Source: Vibrio crassostreae | GTDB lineage: Bacteria > Pseudomonadota > Gammaproteobacteria > Enterobacterales > Vibrionaceae | DNA length: 64,000 nucleotides | Direction of reading: 5' to 3' | NCBI RefSeq assembly: GCF_024347415.1 | Contig: NZ_AP025476.1 | Span: 2,604,001-2,668,000 of the forward strand | In this document: positions 39,813 to 49,205 of the stretch, in pieces | Numbering within the stretch: the first letter of the stretch is position 1 | Layout: each line of letters starts with the position of its first letter | Program-made: the position numbers and the translations under genes | The notes under the pieces: generated by a model | The model's database searches: none | What the model was told of the DNA's origin: nothing | Seen by the model: only the letters and a program-made list of their open reading frames with translations

Positions 39813-39835
39813 AAAAAACCCAGCCGAAGCTGGGT
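39813..39835 (-). terminator. flagellin terminator with tetraloop
   Basis: On the minus strand ACCCAGC-TTCG-GCTGGGT is followed by T5; a UUCG loop makes it very stable. Confidence 0.93.
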
Positions 39836-39934
39836 CTGTTTAGCGCTCATCTCTCACCACGAGCTAATTTGTGGAAGCCTAACGTTAACGCTTATGATCA
39901 AAAATACTTATAGTCAACGTGGCTTTTTAATCGA

Positions 39935-41068
39935 TTAACCTAGTAGGCTAAGTGCCGAGTTCGGTGCTTGCTTCGCTTGAGCAAGAATCGAGCTTGAAGC
40001 TTGAGAAAGGATCTGAGACTTAGTCATCTGAGTCGTTTCTTTCGCGAAGTCGGTATCTTTAATACGGCTCTTAGATGCGTTAACGTTCTCGTTAATGTTG
40101 TCTAAGTTGCTGATAGCGTGGTCGAAACGGTTTTGGAAAGCACCTAGCTCAGCACGGTGGCTGTCTACGTACTTAAGTGCCGCATCGATTACTGCTACAG
40201 ATTCTTGTGCTCCGCCAACAGACGTTACGTCGATAGTATCAACCGTTACGTCTTTGCCAGGTTGCATGCCTAGTTCGCCAGCAAGGCTACCAGAGAATGC
40301 CACTTCACCTTCAACTTTGTTGTTACCAGTAAACATTTGTAGCTTACCATCTTCAGTTACAGACGCTTTCACAGAGTCTTGTTGACCGTTGATGTACGTT
40401 GCTAGCTCTTCGATGTCGTCACCCGCTTTTGCGCTGATGTCGATTTCTTGTGCTTGACCGAAGTTATCAGTGAACGACAGTTTTAGGTCGTTAGAGCCAG
40501 CTTGAACGTTCCAATCTTTGTCTTTCGCGTTCTCAGTTTGGTAGCTCTTACCACCCATCTGAGCATTATCAGAGCGCATGTCTTTCAGTTGAAGCATTAC
40601 CGCTTCACCGTTATCCGCACCGATTTGGAATGATTTAGTACCGTGAGTACCGTTAAGCAGCTTGTTGCCACCAAAAGACGTCGTTTCCGCGATACGGTTT
40701 AGTTCGTCGTTCAGTGCTGTTACTTCTTCTTGAATCGCTACACGCTCAGATTTTGAGTTTGAGCCGTTTGAAGATTGTAAAGACAAATCACGCATACGTT
40801 GCAGGATGTTCGTTGTCTCGTTCATTGCACCTTCAGCAGTTTGTGCAATAGAGATACCGTCATTCGCGTTACGTACAGCAACATCAAGGCCGCGGCTCTG
40901 AACATTCAAACGGTTAGAGATTTGTAGACCCGCAGCGTCATCTTTTGCGCTGTTGATTTTTGAGCCTGAAGCTAGACGCTCCATTGATGTTTGTTGTGCG
41001 CTGTTTGCGTTGTTTAGGTAACGTTGCGCTGTCATCGCTGAAACGTTTGTATTTACATTCACTGCCAT
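39935..41068 (-). CDS. polar flagellin, copy 1
   Basis: Flagellin of 377 residues, exported by the flagellar type III system to build the polar filament. Conserved D0/D1 ends are visible: [18 protein letters not shown] at the start and [19 protein letters not shown] at the end. The middle carries the variable D2 region. The open frame reaches 41125, but the sigma-28 promoter and the family N-terminus set the start at 41068. In V. parahaemolyticus flaC/D/E genes lie beside crr, so this is by position a flaCDE-type gene; the exact letter is not assigned. Confidence 0.94.
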   Translation of the reverse strand: MAVNVNTNVSAMTAQRYLNNANSAQQTSMERLASGSKINSAKDDAAGLQISNRLNVQSRGLDVAVRNANDGISIAQTAEGAMNETTNILQRMRDLSLQSSNGSNSKSERVAIQEEVTALNDELNRIAETTSFGGNKLLNGTHGTKSFQIGADNGEAVMLQLKDMRSDNAQMGGKSYQTENAKDKDWNVQAGSNDLKLSFTDNFGQAQEIDISAKAGDDIEELATYINGQQDSVKASVTEDGKLQMFTGNNKVEGEVAFSGSLAGELGMQPGKDVTVDTIDVTSVGGAQESVAVIDAALKYVDSHRAELGAFQNRFDHAISNLDNINENVNASKSRIKDTDFAKETTQMTKSQILSQASSSILAQAKQAPNSALSLLG

Positions 41069-41150
41069 GGTGATTTCTCCAATTGATTTTCCGGTATAGC
41101 GGTTTCCGACGTCTCGGAAAACCAAAGTAGTTCTCTCAAAGTTACTTTTA

Positions 41151-41177
41151 ATAACGGCGTGATTGGCGAAACCTTTA
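41151..41177 (-). promoter_or_regulatory. sigma-28 (FliA) promoter of flagellin copy 1
   Basis: Minus strand: TAAA (41177-41174), 15 bases, GCCGTTAT (41158-41151). This fits the FliA consensus TAAA-N15-GCCGATAA with one mismatch in the -10 box. It ends 82 bases upstream of the ATG. Confidence 0.8.
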
Positions 41178-41365
41178 GGAAAAAAACAACAAAATTAAAG
41201 AAATAGCGATAAAGGAGAAGAAAGCGTGACTGGCAGTAAAATTATCAAAAAAAGATGAGAAAAACGCTAAAGTTGCCAAGAAGTCGGTCGAGCGATAATT
41301 TGTGTTTTAATTAACCAAACGGACTGGTTAAGCCGAAACACATTTATAAGATTCTAGGTAATTTA

Positions 41366-42499
41366 TTAACCTAATAAGGTTAAGGCAAGGTTCGGCGCCT
41401 GCTTTGCTTGGGCCAATATTGTGGTGCTCACCTGCTGCAAAATTTGTTGCTTAAGCATTTGAGTGGTTTCCTTGGCGTAATCAGTATCTTTAATTCTGCT
41501 ATTTGATGTCGCCAAGTTCTCATGAACATTTTCGAGATTATTAATCGCATGATCAAAGCGGTTTTGCATTGCGCCTAATTCAGAACGATGACTATCCACG
41601 TACTTCATCGCTGTATCCAAAATAGAGACAGCACGCTGCGCACCACCCACATCGGTCACGTTGATGTCGTCGACAGATTCGTAATAACCCGCCGACATCG
41701 AAAGTTCACTGGCTAACGAACCTGAGAAAGAAATCGTGCCGGCCGTACCTTCGCCAGACATGTAGATCTGAAGTTGCCCTTCGTCATTGACGGAAGCCGA
41801 TACCAGGTCTGTTTGACCATTGATGTAAGTCGCCAGCTCTTCAATGTCATCGCCCGCTTTAGCATTAATGGTGATCTCTTGAGGCTGACCAAAACGGTCG
41901 GTAAAAGACATCGTCATATCATTCTGGTTGGATTTCACTTCCCACGAGTCACTTGCCATGCCACTTGCGACATAACTAAAGCCCCCCATGTTGATGTCAT
42001 CGGTGCGCATGCTTTTCAGGCCGATTTGCACCGCTTCACCAGAACTACCACCGATCTGAAATGACGAGCTACCAAAACTACCGTTAAGGAGCTTTTTTCC
42101 ACCAAATGAGGTGGTTTCTGCAATTCGATTCAACTCGTCATTTAAGGCGGTCACTTCTTCTTGAATGGCGATTCGTTCTGATGAACTATTCGAGCCGTTA
42201 CTCGCTTGTAGGGACAAGTCACGCATGCGTTGCATGATATTGGTGGTTTCATTCATCGCACCTTCTGCAGTTTGCATAATGGAGATGCCGTCATTCGCAT
42301 TGCGAACAGCGACATCAATACCGCTCATCTGCGCTTCAAGTCGATTCGAGATTTGGAGACCTGCAGCATCATCTTTGGCGCTATTAATACGACTCCCTGA
42401 AGCCAAGCGCTCCAAAGATTGGTTCAGCATGTTGTTGGCATTAGAGAGGTTTCTCTGGGCCACCAGCGCTGAGACATTTGTATTAACAGTTATAGCCAT
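41366..42499 (-). CDS. polar flagellin, copy 2
   Basis: Second flagellin of 377 residues, a tandem paralogue of the downstream gene. Its ends [18 protein letters not shown] and [19 protein letters not shown] match copy 1 closely, and divergence is concentrated in the middle (about residues 170-290). It has its own sigma-28 promoter. No terminator is obvious in the 297-base gap to copy 1, so some read-through transcription is possible. Confidence 0.94.
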   Translation of the reverse strand: MAITVNTNVSALVAQRNLSNANNMLNQSLERLASGSRINSAKDDAAGLQISNRLEAQMSGIDVAVRNANDGISIMQTAEGAMNETTNIMQRMRDLSLQASNGSNSSSERIAIQEEVTALNDELNRIAETTSFGGKKLLNGSFGSSSFQIGGSSGEAVQIGLKSMRTDDINMGGFSYVASGMASDSWEVKSNQNDMTMSFTDRFGQPQEITINAKAGDDIEELATYINGQTDLVSASVNDEGQLQIYMSGEGTAGTISFSGSLASELSMSAGYYESVDDINVTDVGGAQRAVSILDTAMKYVDSHRSELGAMQNRFDHAINNLENVHENLATSNSRIKDTDYAKETTQMLKQQILQQVSTTILAQAKQAPNLALTLLG

Positions 42500-42544
42500 A
42501 GACCTTCACTTACAAAAAGATGAATAAAACTCACGATTGCTCTT

Positions 42545-42571
42545 ATATCGACCAATTCATATAAAGCTTTA
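42545..42571 (-). promoter_or_regulatory. sigma-28 (FliA) promoter of flagellin copy 2
   Basis: Minus strand: TAAA (42571-42568), 15 bases, GTCGATAT (42552-42545), two mismatches from the FliA -10 box. It directly adjoins the peroxidase terminator and ends 45 bases before the ATG. Confidence 0.7.
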
Positions 42572-42572
42572 A

Positions 42573-42600
42573 TAAAAAAGGAGCCCTGAGGCTCCCTTAT
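42573..42600 (-). terminator. Dyp-type peroxidase terminator
   Basis: On the minus strand GGAGCC/GGCTCC pair around TCAG and run into T6. The T-run ends just before the sigma-28 promoter of the next gene. Confidence 0.85.
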
Positions 42601-42619
42601 TTATTCTTTTTGAGACGGC

Positions 42620-43543
42620 TTACTTAATCGTTAATGCACTCAACATCTCAGCTGAAGGAGCAAAGTAGTAAGCGCCAGTAACGGCTTTAGTAAAGCGAAG
42701 CAGTTGGTCGGTTTTGCCATCGGTTACGCCGTACATGCTCTCTAACATCGCATCAAAGTTATGACGAACGTTACAGTAAGCAATGAACAGTAAGCCGTGA
42801 TCGCCCGTTGCTGTGCCGTAAGGCAGGCTGTGACGAACGATTTTAAGACCCTTGCCTTCTTCTTTGATATCCACACGGCCAACGTGAGACGCCGCTGGAA
42901 CATCATCTAGCTCGATGGAGTCTGGCTTAGTACGACCAACCACTTTCTCTTGTGCCGATACGTTTAATCGGTTCCAAGCAGGTAGGTTATGCACAAAACG
43001 TTGCACCATCACGTAGCTACCACCCGCGAATTCACCTTCAGGTACAATCGCCACTTCAGCGCGCTGCGCGTCTTTCGGGTTTTCAGTACCATCAACGAAA
43101 TCAGTCATGTCACGTGAGTCTAGGAAGCGGTAACCGTAAGTTTCATCAACCACTTCCACGTCCGCAGCTACTTCAGATAGCAATTTACGTAGGATGAAGA
43201 AGTGCAGATCATGTCGGTTTGAATGACAGTGAATCAAAACATCAGACAGTGTGCTCGGTGCTGTCACATCACCTTCGCCAAGCGCAGGGAAATCAATTAG
43301 ATCAGAGGGAGCAGCTTGCTCGAACTTATCCCAAAAAGCTTTTGAGAACGCAACCGACGCCGTTAGGTTCGCATCAGGTTGAGTTTGGTTTAGCTCTTCG
43401 ATTAGAGTCGGAAGCTTTTGAATTTCTGCTAGTACATTAGCAGTATTAGCGTTCACTTTAAGTTGAACGTAAAGAGCGAAAGGCCCAGCTTCAGGCAAAA
43501 TAGCACTTTGAACGTTAGGCTGCTCATTTGAAACATTAAGCAT
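42620..43543 (-). CDS. Dyp-type heme peroxidase (YfeX-like)
   Basis: Cytoplasmic heme peroxidase of 307 residues. The Dyp signature appears as FVDGTENP (GxxDG-type), followed by GGSYVMVQRFVHNLPAW and the heme-region SHVGRVD, with LFIAYCNVRHNFDAML near the end. E. coli YfeX, the closest known relative, has peroxidase and proposed heme-related activity. It is followed upstream by a YfeZ-like gene, as yfeX and yfeZ are close in E. coli. No Tat signal is present. Confidence 0.92.
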   Translation of the reverse strand: MLNVSNEQPNVQSAILPEAGPFALYVQLKVNANTANVLAEIQKLPTLIEELNQTQPDANLTASVAFSKAFWDKFEQAAPSDLIDFPALGEGDVTAPSTLSDVLIHCHSNRHDLHFFILRKLLSEVAADVEVVDETYGYRFLDSRDMTDFVDGTENPKDAQRAEVAIVPEGEFAGGSYVMVQRFVHNLPAWNRLNVSAQEKVVGRTKPDSIELDDVPAASHVGRVDIKEEGKGLKIVRHSLPYGTATGDHGLLFIAYCNVRHNFDAMLESMYGVTDGKTDQLLRFTKAVTGAYYFAPSAEMLSALTIK

Positions 43544-43608
43544 AGATTATTCCTTCCAGTTTTAGCTTCTAAGTATAATTGTGAATGGGACAAATGTTTT
43601 GATGAGAA

Positions 43609-44085
43609 TCAGTCTTCGTGCTCAACCACTTTAAAGCAATCCCTTGCAGCATGGCTATTGGTTAGGTAAAGCGCCAACCACAGCAGCAACAATAGGGTGA
43701 TGCCATTTGACCAACGGAACCATCCGTTATCCAAATAGATTAAATAAATCGTATGGGAGCTCTGTGCCAAGATAGCCATCATGGTCACCCCGCGCCCCCA
43801 CGACACCACTTTATTAAGGCGTTTTCTATCTGGCGCTCTGAGTCCAAACAACCACATCAGTAATAAGCTAGGGATACTCAATGCAATCCCAACATAAAAC
43901 ATCTGATGATCTGGGTAGACTATCTCGAGGATATCCGTTCCCGATTCTCGGCTTGCGCCTGCAACAATGAAAACGACCAAGGCTTTAGCAAGAAACAACC
44001 AACCTAACCAGAGCAAGATCGGGGCTTTCAAAAAGCCGTGCTTGTCGTATTGTTCTATGGAGTACCGCACAAATCTCACTTTCAC
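43609..44085 (-). CDS. DUF2919 membrane protein (YfeZ-like)
   Basis: Inner-membrane protein of 158 residues with four hydrophobic segments (about 22-42, 62-82, 98-115 and 122-142). YSIEQYDKHGFLKAP near the N-terminus is characteristic of DUF2919. The start is uncertain: GTG at 44085 gives the full length, while GTG at 44070 gives a protein starting at RYSIEQYD. Function unknown. Same strand as the peroxidase gene, 65 bases upstream of it, so probably one operon. Confidence 0.82.
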   Translation of the reverse strand: MKVRFVRYSIEQYDKHGFLKAPILLWLGWLFLAKALVVFIVAGASRESGTDILEIVYPDHQMFYVGIALSIPSLLLMWLFGLRAPDRKRLNKVVSWGRGVTMMAILAQSSHTIYLIYLDNGWFRWSNGITLLLLLWLALYLTNSHAARDCFKVVEHED

Positions 44086-44179
44086 TTATTTTCAAACCAA
44101 CACTTTAACGCAAATCATTCATACTTAACTAGCTTTGCGTTATCTTAGTAGCCAATCCGTTTTAATTATCGAACTCAGT

Positions 44180-44524
44180 ATGAAAAAGAAAACTAATACG
44201 CCGTCTGTTGAATCTCAACAAGAAGCACTGAAGATAGCCAAAGCGACTCAAAAGCCAGCTCAAACCAAAGAACAAACTAAACTGATTGCTCAAGGTATCG
44301 AGAAAGGCATTGCGCTCTATAAGAAACAGCAAAAAGAGCGCAGTCGCCAAGCTGATAAAGCAAAGAAACGTGTACAGAAAGAGAAGCAGACTCAACAAGC
44401 ACACCAAGCTCAAGAGCTGGATATCGACACTAGCGTTGAAACCGCATCAAATCACGCCAATAAATTGCCGTGGCTACTATTGGTCGCTAGCTGGATAGGC
44501 TTCGCAATTTATTTGATGAAATAA
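44180..44524 (+). CDS. DUF2956 small membrane-anchored protein
   Basis: A 114-residue protein, very rich in Lys, Gln and Arg (residues 1-85, probably a coiled coil), with one C-terminal membrane segment (WLLLVASWIGFAIYLM). This tail-anchored layout fits DUF2956. The frame opens at 44135, but MKKKTNTPS at 44180 is the likely start. Function unknown. A DUF4156 lipoprotein follows 12 bases downstream. Confidence 0.8.
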   Translation: MKKKTNTPSVESQQEALKIAKATQKPAQTKEQTKLIAQGIEKGIALYKKQQKERSRQADKAKKRVQKEKQTQQAHQAQELDIDTSVETASNHANKLPWLLLVASWIGFAIYLMK

Positions 44525-44536
44525 CAGGGTAATCGT

Positions 44537-44869
44537 ATGAAAAAGGAATTGGTCGCTTTGATTATAAGTGGTGCATTGCTAGGTTGCACGACACCCACAT
44601 CAATGCCCCATAGCGAAGCTGACAAAGTACAAATGGACTACCACGGCCTGATTAATATCGACCAATGCGAATATAAAGGGGAAGTCACTGGCAGCGAAGG
44701 TCACTGGTACAGCTATTTGTTCTTCCCCAATGACACCCTGATTCAAGGTGCGATGAATGAGCTTAAGTCGAATGCCATTGAGCTAGGCGCAGACACCGTT
44801 ATCTTTACCCTACCTCAAGATTTCAGCACTTCTGTGACTATGCTTGGTACTGCCTACCTGTGCGAGTAA
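44537..44869 (+). CDS. DUF4156 lipoprotein
   Basis: A 110-residue predicted lipoprotein. The lipobox is ALLGC-TT, after a short signal sequence. The body (CEYKGEVTGSEGHWY, AMNELKSNAIELGADTV) fits DUF4156, small envelope lipoproteins of unknown role. It is 12 bases after the DUF2956 gene and probably in the same operon. Confidence 0.82.
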   Translation: MKKELVALIISGALLGCTTPTSMPHSEADKVQMDYHGLINIDQCEYKGEVTGSEGHWYSYLFFPNDTLIQGAMNELKSNAIELGADTVIFTLPQDFSTSVTMLGTAYLCE

Positions 44870-44917
44870 GCAATTAAATCGGCATATCGTTATGCTTCGA
44901 TTTTATAACGCCCAAAA

Positions 44918-44940
44918 GAAAGCCAGCTTTCGCTGGCTTA
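44918..44940 (-). terminator. terminator of winged-helix gene
   Basis: AAGCCAGC and GCTGGCTT pair around TTTC, overlapping the stop codon of the minus-strand gene; TTTCTTTT follows on that strand. Confidence 0.65.
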
Positions 44941-45225
44941 TGCACTAAATCCAAGGCTTGTTGCTATATCGCCTTTACGTTCTAGAACCCACTGACTGTC
45001 AAATGGTCCCCAGTCGGATAACTGGTAATAACCATCATTATGACGTCGCCCATCTTGAACAAACATAAGTTCGATACCGATCCCCGGTAACGCCTTGAGT
45101 ACATCTTGAATAGTACGACGAGGCCAACCCGTTTTTTCGATGAGTTTAGGCACATTTGGCCTATCAAGGCTTTCGACTAACAATGCTAAATATAGCCGCC
45201 TTGCAAAAACAGGACTCAACTCCAT
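44938..45225 (-). CDS. small winged-helix DNA-binding protein
   Basis: A 95-residue single-domain protein. The helix-turn-helix spans about residues 22-48 (NVPKLIEKTGWPRRTIQDVLKAL) and a wing follows (HNDGYYQLSDWGPF). It resembles the HTH_43 type of winged helix. AGGAGG five bases before the ATG at 45225 sets the start; the open frame begins two codons earlier at a GTG. Targets unknown. It is divergent from the yffB-dapE pair. Confidence 0.78.
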   Translation of the reverse strand: MELSPVFARRLYLALLVESLDRPNVPKLIEKTGWPRRTIQDVLKALPGIGIELMFVQDGRRHNDGYYQLSDWGPFDSQWVLERKGDIATSLGFSA

Positions 45226-45430
45226 TGACACCTCCTATATATGTGCAACTCAATTATTTCTTTTTTCGCTGACAACATGTTGAGGCTGATCAATAAGTCT
45301 CCAATAGTGACATTTTCTTACTGTTTTTTTTCGCTCAATGAAATATTCCTCACTCTATTTTGTCTGAATTGCTGCTTCCTGATAGGATTCAACTCATAAC
45401 AATGAAATAAAATCACCCAAAGGAAGAATA

Positions 45431-45778
45431 ATGACTATCACGATGTTTGGTATCCCAAATTGCGACACCATCAAAAAAGCAAAGAAATGGCTCGAAGCTG
45501 AAGGTATCGAGTTCGAATTTCACGATTATCGCAAACAAGGCATCACTGAAGAGCTAGTAACAAGCTTCTGTTCAGAGCTTGGTTGGGAGCTTGTGCTAAA
45601 CAAACGTGGGACGACTTATCGCCAACTTTCTCAAGAGCAAAAAGACACATTAACGGAAGAAAAAGCCGTCGCTCTGCTTGTTGAACAACCAGCAATGATT
45701 AAGCGCCCTATCTTGAAAGTCGATGGCAAGCTTCATATTGGCTTCAAAGCTGACCAATACACTGCTATTTTTGCGTAA
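45431..45778 (+). CDS. yffB: ArsC/Spx-family reductase YffB
   Basis: Thioredoxin-fold protein of 115 residues. A single active-site cysteine lies in GIPNCDTIKKAKKWL. It belongs to the ArsC/Spx group and, like E. coli yffB, sits immediately upstream of dapE. True arsenate reduction is doubtful for this subgroup. AAAGGAAGAATA precedes the ATG. Confidence 0.9.
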   Translation: MTITMFGIPNCDTIKKAKKWLEAEGIEFEFHDYRKQGITEELVTSFCSELGWELVLNKRGTTYRQLSQEQKDTLTEEKAVALLVEQPAMIKRPILKVDGKLHIGFKADQYTAIFA

Positions 45779-45818
45779 TCAGTAATTTGCGCAATAAGCA
45801 ATATTAAAACAGATAACA

Positions 45819-45847
45819 AGGCGTTGAACGTGCTCTGTTCAACGCCT
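45819..45847 (+). other. perfect hairpin between yffB and dapE
   Basis: AGGCGTTGAAC and GTTCAACGCCT form perfect 11-base arms around GTGCTCT, without a T-run. It may trim or stabilise the shared mRNA, or act as a weak terminator. Confidence 0.55.
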
Positions 45848-45890
45848 GAAGTTAATGACTAGACGTTTTATTTAAACAAGGAATTCAAGG

Positions 45891-47027
45891 ATGACAGATA
45901 GCCCAACTTTGGCTCTGGCAAAAGACCTCATTAGCCGTCAATCGGTAACCCCTGAAGATGCAGGCTGCCAAGAGCTGATGATTAATCGCTTAAAAGCGCT
46001 CGGTTTTGAAATCGAAGTGATGGTATTTGAAGATACGACGAACTTTTGGGCTCGTCGTGGTACTGAAGCGCCTCTGTTTGCCTTTGCTGGCCACACTGAT
46101 GTTGTTCCTGCTGGCCCGATTGAGCAGTGGAACACTAAGCCATTCGAACCGACTATCGTAGATGGTTTCCTACACGGCCGCGGCGCAGCGGACATGAAAG
46201 GCTCTCTGGCTTCAATGATTGTTGCTGTTGAGCAGTTCATCGCTCAGCATCCAGACCACACAGGTTCAATCGGTTTCCTTATCACATCGGATGAAGAAGG
46301 CCCATTCATCAACGGTACGGTACGTGTTGTCGAAACACTGATGGCGCGCGGTGAGAACATCGACATGTGTATTGTTGGTGAACCATCAAGCACTGAGTTC
46401 GTAGGTGATGTTGTGAAGAACGGCCGTCGTGGCTCTATCACAGGCGATCTAACGATTAAAGGTACACAAGGTCATGTTGCCTACCCTCACCTAGCGAACA
46501 ACCCAGTACACAGCTCTCTGCTTGCTATCAACGAGTTGGCAACAACTGAGTGGGACAAGGGTAATGATTACTTCCCACCAACAAGCTTCCAGATTCCAAA
46601 TGTGAGTGCAGGTACTGGCGCGTCAAACGTGATCCCTGGTGAGTTTAACGTTCAGTTTAACCTGCGTTTTAGTACCGAACTAAGCAACGACATCATCGTT
46701 GAGCGCATCACAACGACACTCGACAAGTATGATTTCGAATACGACCTTAAGTGGACATTCAATGGCGACCCGTTCTTAACAGACGCAGGTTCACTGCTTG
46801 ATGCTATTGTTGATGCAGTGGGTCACGTCAATGATGTTAAACCAGCTCTGCTAACGACTGGCGGTACGTCTGATGGTCGCTTTATTGCGCGTATGGGCGG
46901 ACAAGTGGTTGAACTAGGCCCTGTGAATGCAACGATCCACAAGGTTAACGAATGCGTGAAAGTGGCTGATTTAGAAAAGCTAACTGACATGTACGAAAGA
47001 ACATTAGTGGACCTGTTCGCTAAATAG
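45891..47027 (+). CDS. dapE: succinyl-diaminopimelate desuccinylase
   Basis: Dinuclear zinc hydrolase giving LL-diaminopimelate and succinate in lysine and peptidoglycan synthesis. It has 378 residues. Metal and catalytic motifs: [31 protein letters not shown] and [17 protein letters not shown] is in the C-terminal half. AAGGAATTCAAGG precedes the ATG. It is followed by a LAS peptidase gene 45 bases downstream. dapA, an earlier pathway gene, lies at 49206. Confidence 0.96.
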   Translation: MTDSPTLALAKDLISRQSVTPEDAGCQELMINRLKALGFEIEVMVFEDTTNFWARRGTEAPLFAFAGHTDVVPAGPIEQWNTKPFEPTIVDGFLHGRGAADMKGSLASMIVAVEQFIAQHPDHTGSIGFLITSDEEGPFINGTVRVVETLMARGENIDMCIVGEPSSTEFVGDVVKNGRRGSITGDLTIKGTQGHVAYPHLANNPVHSSLLAINELATTEWDKGNDYFPPTSFQIPNVSAGTGASNVIPGEFNVQFNLRFSTELSNDIIVERITTTLDKYDFEYDLKWTFNGDPFLTDAGSLLDAIVDAVGHVNDVKPALLTTGGTSDGRFIARMGGQVVELGPVNATIHKVNECVKVADLEKLTDMYERTLVDLFAK

Positions 47028-47072
47028 TCTTTCATCAGCGATTCATAGCATCTAATTATTGAGAGACTCGTT

Positions 47073-47747
47073 ATGACACCAGAGCAGCTTACCGGACAAT
47101 CAGATTCTCACCTAGAGTCTAGCCTGATCGGCACCAAGACCTTCTTGGTTCACAGTGAGGTTAAGAATGACCTAAACAATTTGATTGAAGCTGCTCAACT
47201 CGCTGGTTTTAAAATGGAGATTGCCAGTGGCTTTCGCGACTATGAAAGACAATCTTTGATTTGGAACCGTAAGTTTTCTGGCGAAGCTCTGATATTAGAT
47301 TCAGAGAGCCAACCACTTGATGCTTCAACACTGACTGAACATCAAAAGTTGTCGGCTATCTTGAGATGGTCTGCGCTTCCCGGTGCGAGTCGTCACCATT
47401 GGGGTTGTGACTTCGATGTCTTTGCTCGTAACCTCTTACCTGAAAGCACACAGCTGCAATTAGAACCATGGGAATACCTTACCGGCCACCAGCAAGCGTT
47501 TTACCAATGGCTATCGGTTCATGTTGAACAATTTGGGTTCTTCTTCCCTTACAGTCAAGACCTGGGTGGTGTGGCGATAGAACCTTGGCATATTAGCCAT
47601 CGTAACGTTTCGGAGTCGTGTTTATCACAGTTATCTCCCACTTTACTTGGCAAGCAACTCCAATCTAAGCCAATATTAGGGTATGAGATTATTATGGAGC
47701 AGCTAGACGAGATCTACGCACGCTTCGTAGCGAATATCAGTCATTAG
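47073..47747 (+). CDS. M15/LAS-family D-Ala-D-Ala carboxypeptidase-like protein
   Basis: A 224-residue zinc peptidase of the VanY/M15B type. The zinc motif SRHHWGCDFDVF (HxxxxxxD) and the second histidine in EPWHISHR are intact, and SGFRDYERQ is the substrate-side motif. There is no signal peptide, so the site of action is unclear; it could act on peptidoglycan peptides in the cytoplasm or be exported another way. Downstream of dapE and 8 bases upstream of a DUF2897 gene. Confidence 0.88.
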   Translation: MTPEQLTGQSDSHLESSLIGTKTFLVHSEVKNDLNNLIEAAQLAGFKMEIASGFRDYERQSLIWNRKFSGEALILDSESQPLDASTLTEHQKLSAILRWSALPGASRHHWGCDFDVFARNLLPESTQLQLEPWEYLTGHQQAFYQWLSVHVEQFGFFFPYSQDLGGVAIEPWHISHRNVSESCLSQLSPTLLGKQLQSKPILGYEIIMEQLDEIYARFVANISH

Positions 47748-47755
47748 GAGCGCTT

Positions 47756-47965
47756 ATGTTGGAGTGGCTTACAAACCCTTGGGTTATCATCATCATCGTG
47801 GTTAGCGTCGTGGTGGGTAACATCGCAGCTCTTAAACAGACTGCCAATATGGATCTGACAGGTCGTGGTAAAACAGAGCGAGATTTAGATAAACTCAATC
47901 GCTTGGATAAGCAGAATCAAGAGAAAGCTCAGAAAGAAGAGTCCAAAGACAACAAAGACGCATAG
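47756..47965 (+). CDS. DUF2897 small membrane protein
   Basis: A 69-residue protein with one N-terminal membrane segment (about 8-24, NPWVIIIIVVSVVVGNI) and a charged tail rich in Lys, Asp and Gln. Fits DUF2897. AGGAGCGCTT precedes the ATG. Last gene of the dapE unit. Function unknown. Confidence 0.82.
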   Translation: MLEWLTNPWVIIIIVVSVVVGNIAALKQTANMDLTGRGKTERDLDKLNRLDKQNQEKAQKEESKDNKDA

Positions 47966-48018
47966 CTTTTTACTTTGGGTATCCACTTGATTAACTAATA
48001 GTCTGATAACAACGAACA

Positions 48019-48053
48019 CAAAAAAAGAGGACACAATGTGTCCTCTTTTTTAT
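48019..48053. terminator. bidirectional terminator, DUF2897/bamC
   Basis: AAAAAGAGGACAC and GTGTCCTCTTTTT pair around AAT between convergent genes. Confidence 0.92.
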
Positions 48054-48066
48054 TGGCTTTAGCTAA

Positions 48067-48096
48067 TCACAGAGCTGATTGAACCCAGCTCTGTGA
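48067..48096 (-). other. perfect hairpin directly after bamC
   Basis: TCACAGAGCTG and CAGCTCTGTGA are perfect 11-base arms with an 8-base loop, 15 bases after the bamC stop. It has no T-run and precedes the real terminator. Confidence 0.55.
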
Positions 48097-48110
48097 CTGC
48101 TTAAGTGCTA

Positions 48111-49157
48111 CTACTCAGCTTTCGATTCTTTGTCATCTTTGGTCTGGTCAGCAATATGCGCTAGTACCGGAACCATTGACTTAAGCAGCTCTTCTTCTAC
48201 TGGCTTACCTGATGCATCCGTTACGTTAATCGACGTACGGTTACCAAGGTCACCAAATAGGAAGTTGTAAGTGCCTGGCGCTAAATCGATAGGCTGTAGG
48301 CCAATTTCTTCCCAGAACTCATCATCTGGTGCGGCGTACTTAGCTTTCACTGTACCTTGAGACTGGTTGCGCTCTTCAAGCTCAAAGCCCATAGCAGGCA
48401 ACAAGTTTGGCAGACGCTGCCAGAATACATTGTATGGTGTACGAGCAATAATCACAGGGAAACCACTTCGGTCAGCACCCATTGAGATCGGAATACGCTT
48501 CACCAACTCTTGTGCTTTCAAAGCTGCTTCAGCACGAAGGTTTTCATCGTACTTAGCCATCACTAAGTTAGTTAAGAACGCGTTGTAACGCTCTTTATTG
48601 GTTGCCGTTACAGGCTTCTCTTCAGTACCTTCACGCCAATCAATAAGGTTAATCTTAAAGCCATGACGGTTGTTCGCTTGGAAACGAGAGATAGAGTAGC
48701 GGCTGCCAAGCTCTACGTCTTCATCTTCAGAAACCCAAGTTACCCAATCAGTCTCAATCTCATTCTCGGATTGCTCACGAATACCAATACCACGTTGAGC
48801 TAGCATATCTACTGCTGTTTGCCACACTCTGTCTGCCTCTTCAGCACGAAGAAGCCATAGTGTCACTTCACCATTTTGACGCTCAGCGCGAGCACCCGGG
48901 ATCAATTCAAGAACCTGTTGCGGTGGGCGAATATCAACTTCACGACCTGTACCACCACTGAACTCACCGCTTGGGATGTCAAAATTTGGGTAGAACTGAG
49001 GCTGAGCATCTTCAGGCAACTGCCATTGTGAAAACTCAGGTGTTTCTAAGTATTCGAAATCATCTTTGGCTTGGCGACGTTGAGTCGGGCTGCCAGAACA
49101 TGCTGTAAGAACGAAAACAGCCAGTGACCCAATCACTAGCTGGTGAGAATACTTCAT
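48111..49157 (-). CDS. bamC: outer-membrane assembly lipoprotein BamC
   Basis: Lipoprotein subunit of the BAM complex that folds beta-barrel proteins into the outer membrane. It has 348 residues. Cys20 of the lipobox VLTAC-SGSP is acylated. An unstructured N-terminal segment (about 24-70) is followed by two helix-grip domains (from about 80 and about 225). It lies downstream of dapA as in E. coli (dapA-bamC), 48 bases after its stop. Confidence 0.95.
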   Translation of the reverse strand: MKYSHQLVIGSLAVFVLTACSGSPTQRRQAKDDFEYLETPEFSQWQLPEDAQPQFYPNFDIPSGEFSGGTGREVDIRPPQQVLELIPGARAERQNGEVTLWLLRAEEADRVWQTAVDMLAQRGIGIREQSENEIETDWVTWVSEDEDVELGSRYSISRFQANNRHGFKINLIDWREGTEEKPVTATNKERYNAFLTNLVMAKYDENLRAEAALKAQELVKRIPISMGADRSGFPVIIARTPYNVFWQRLPNLLPAMGFELEERNQSQGTVKAKYAAPDDEFWEEIGLQPIDLAPGTYNFLFGDLGNRTSINVTDASGKPVEEELLKSMVPVLAHIADQTKDDKESKAE

Positions 49158-49205
49158 TTATACTCCTAAATGCCGAAAGTTCGCTTCGGCATCACTTCAT
49201 ACGTT

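Larger units (their letters stand above)
39360..39934. other. intergenic crr-flagellin with palindromic element
   Basis: A 575-base stretch without a credible ORF. It holds the crr terminator, the nested palindromes at 39649-39745 and the flagellin terminator at 39813-39835. The sequence between 39414 and 39600 shows nothing recognisable. Confidence 0.5.

Noticed and set aside
41278-41365. terminator between the two flagellin genes
   Set aside because: No stem followed by a T-run could be found in the gap after copy 2.
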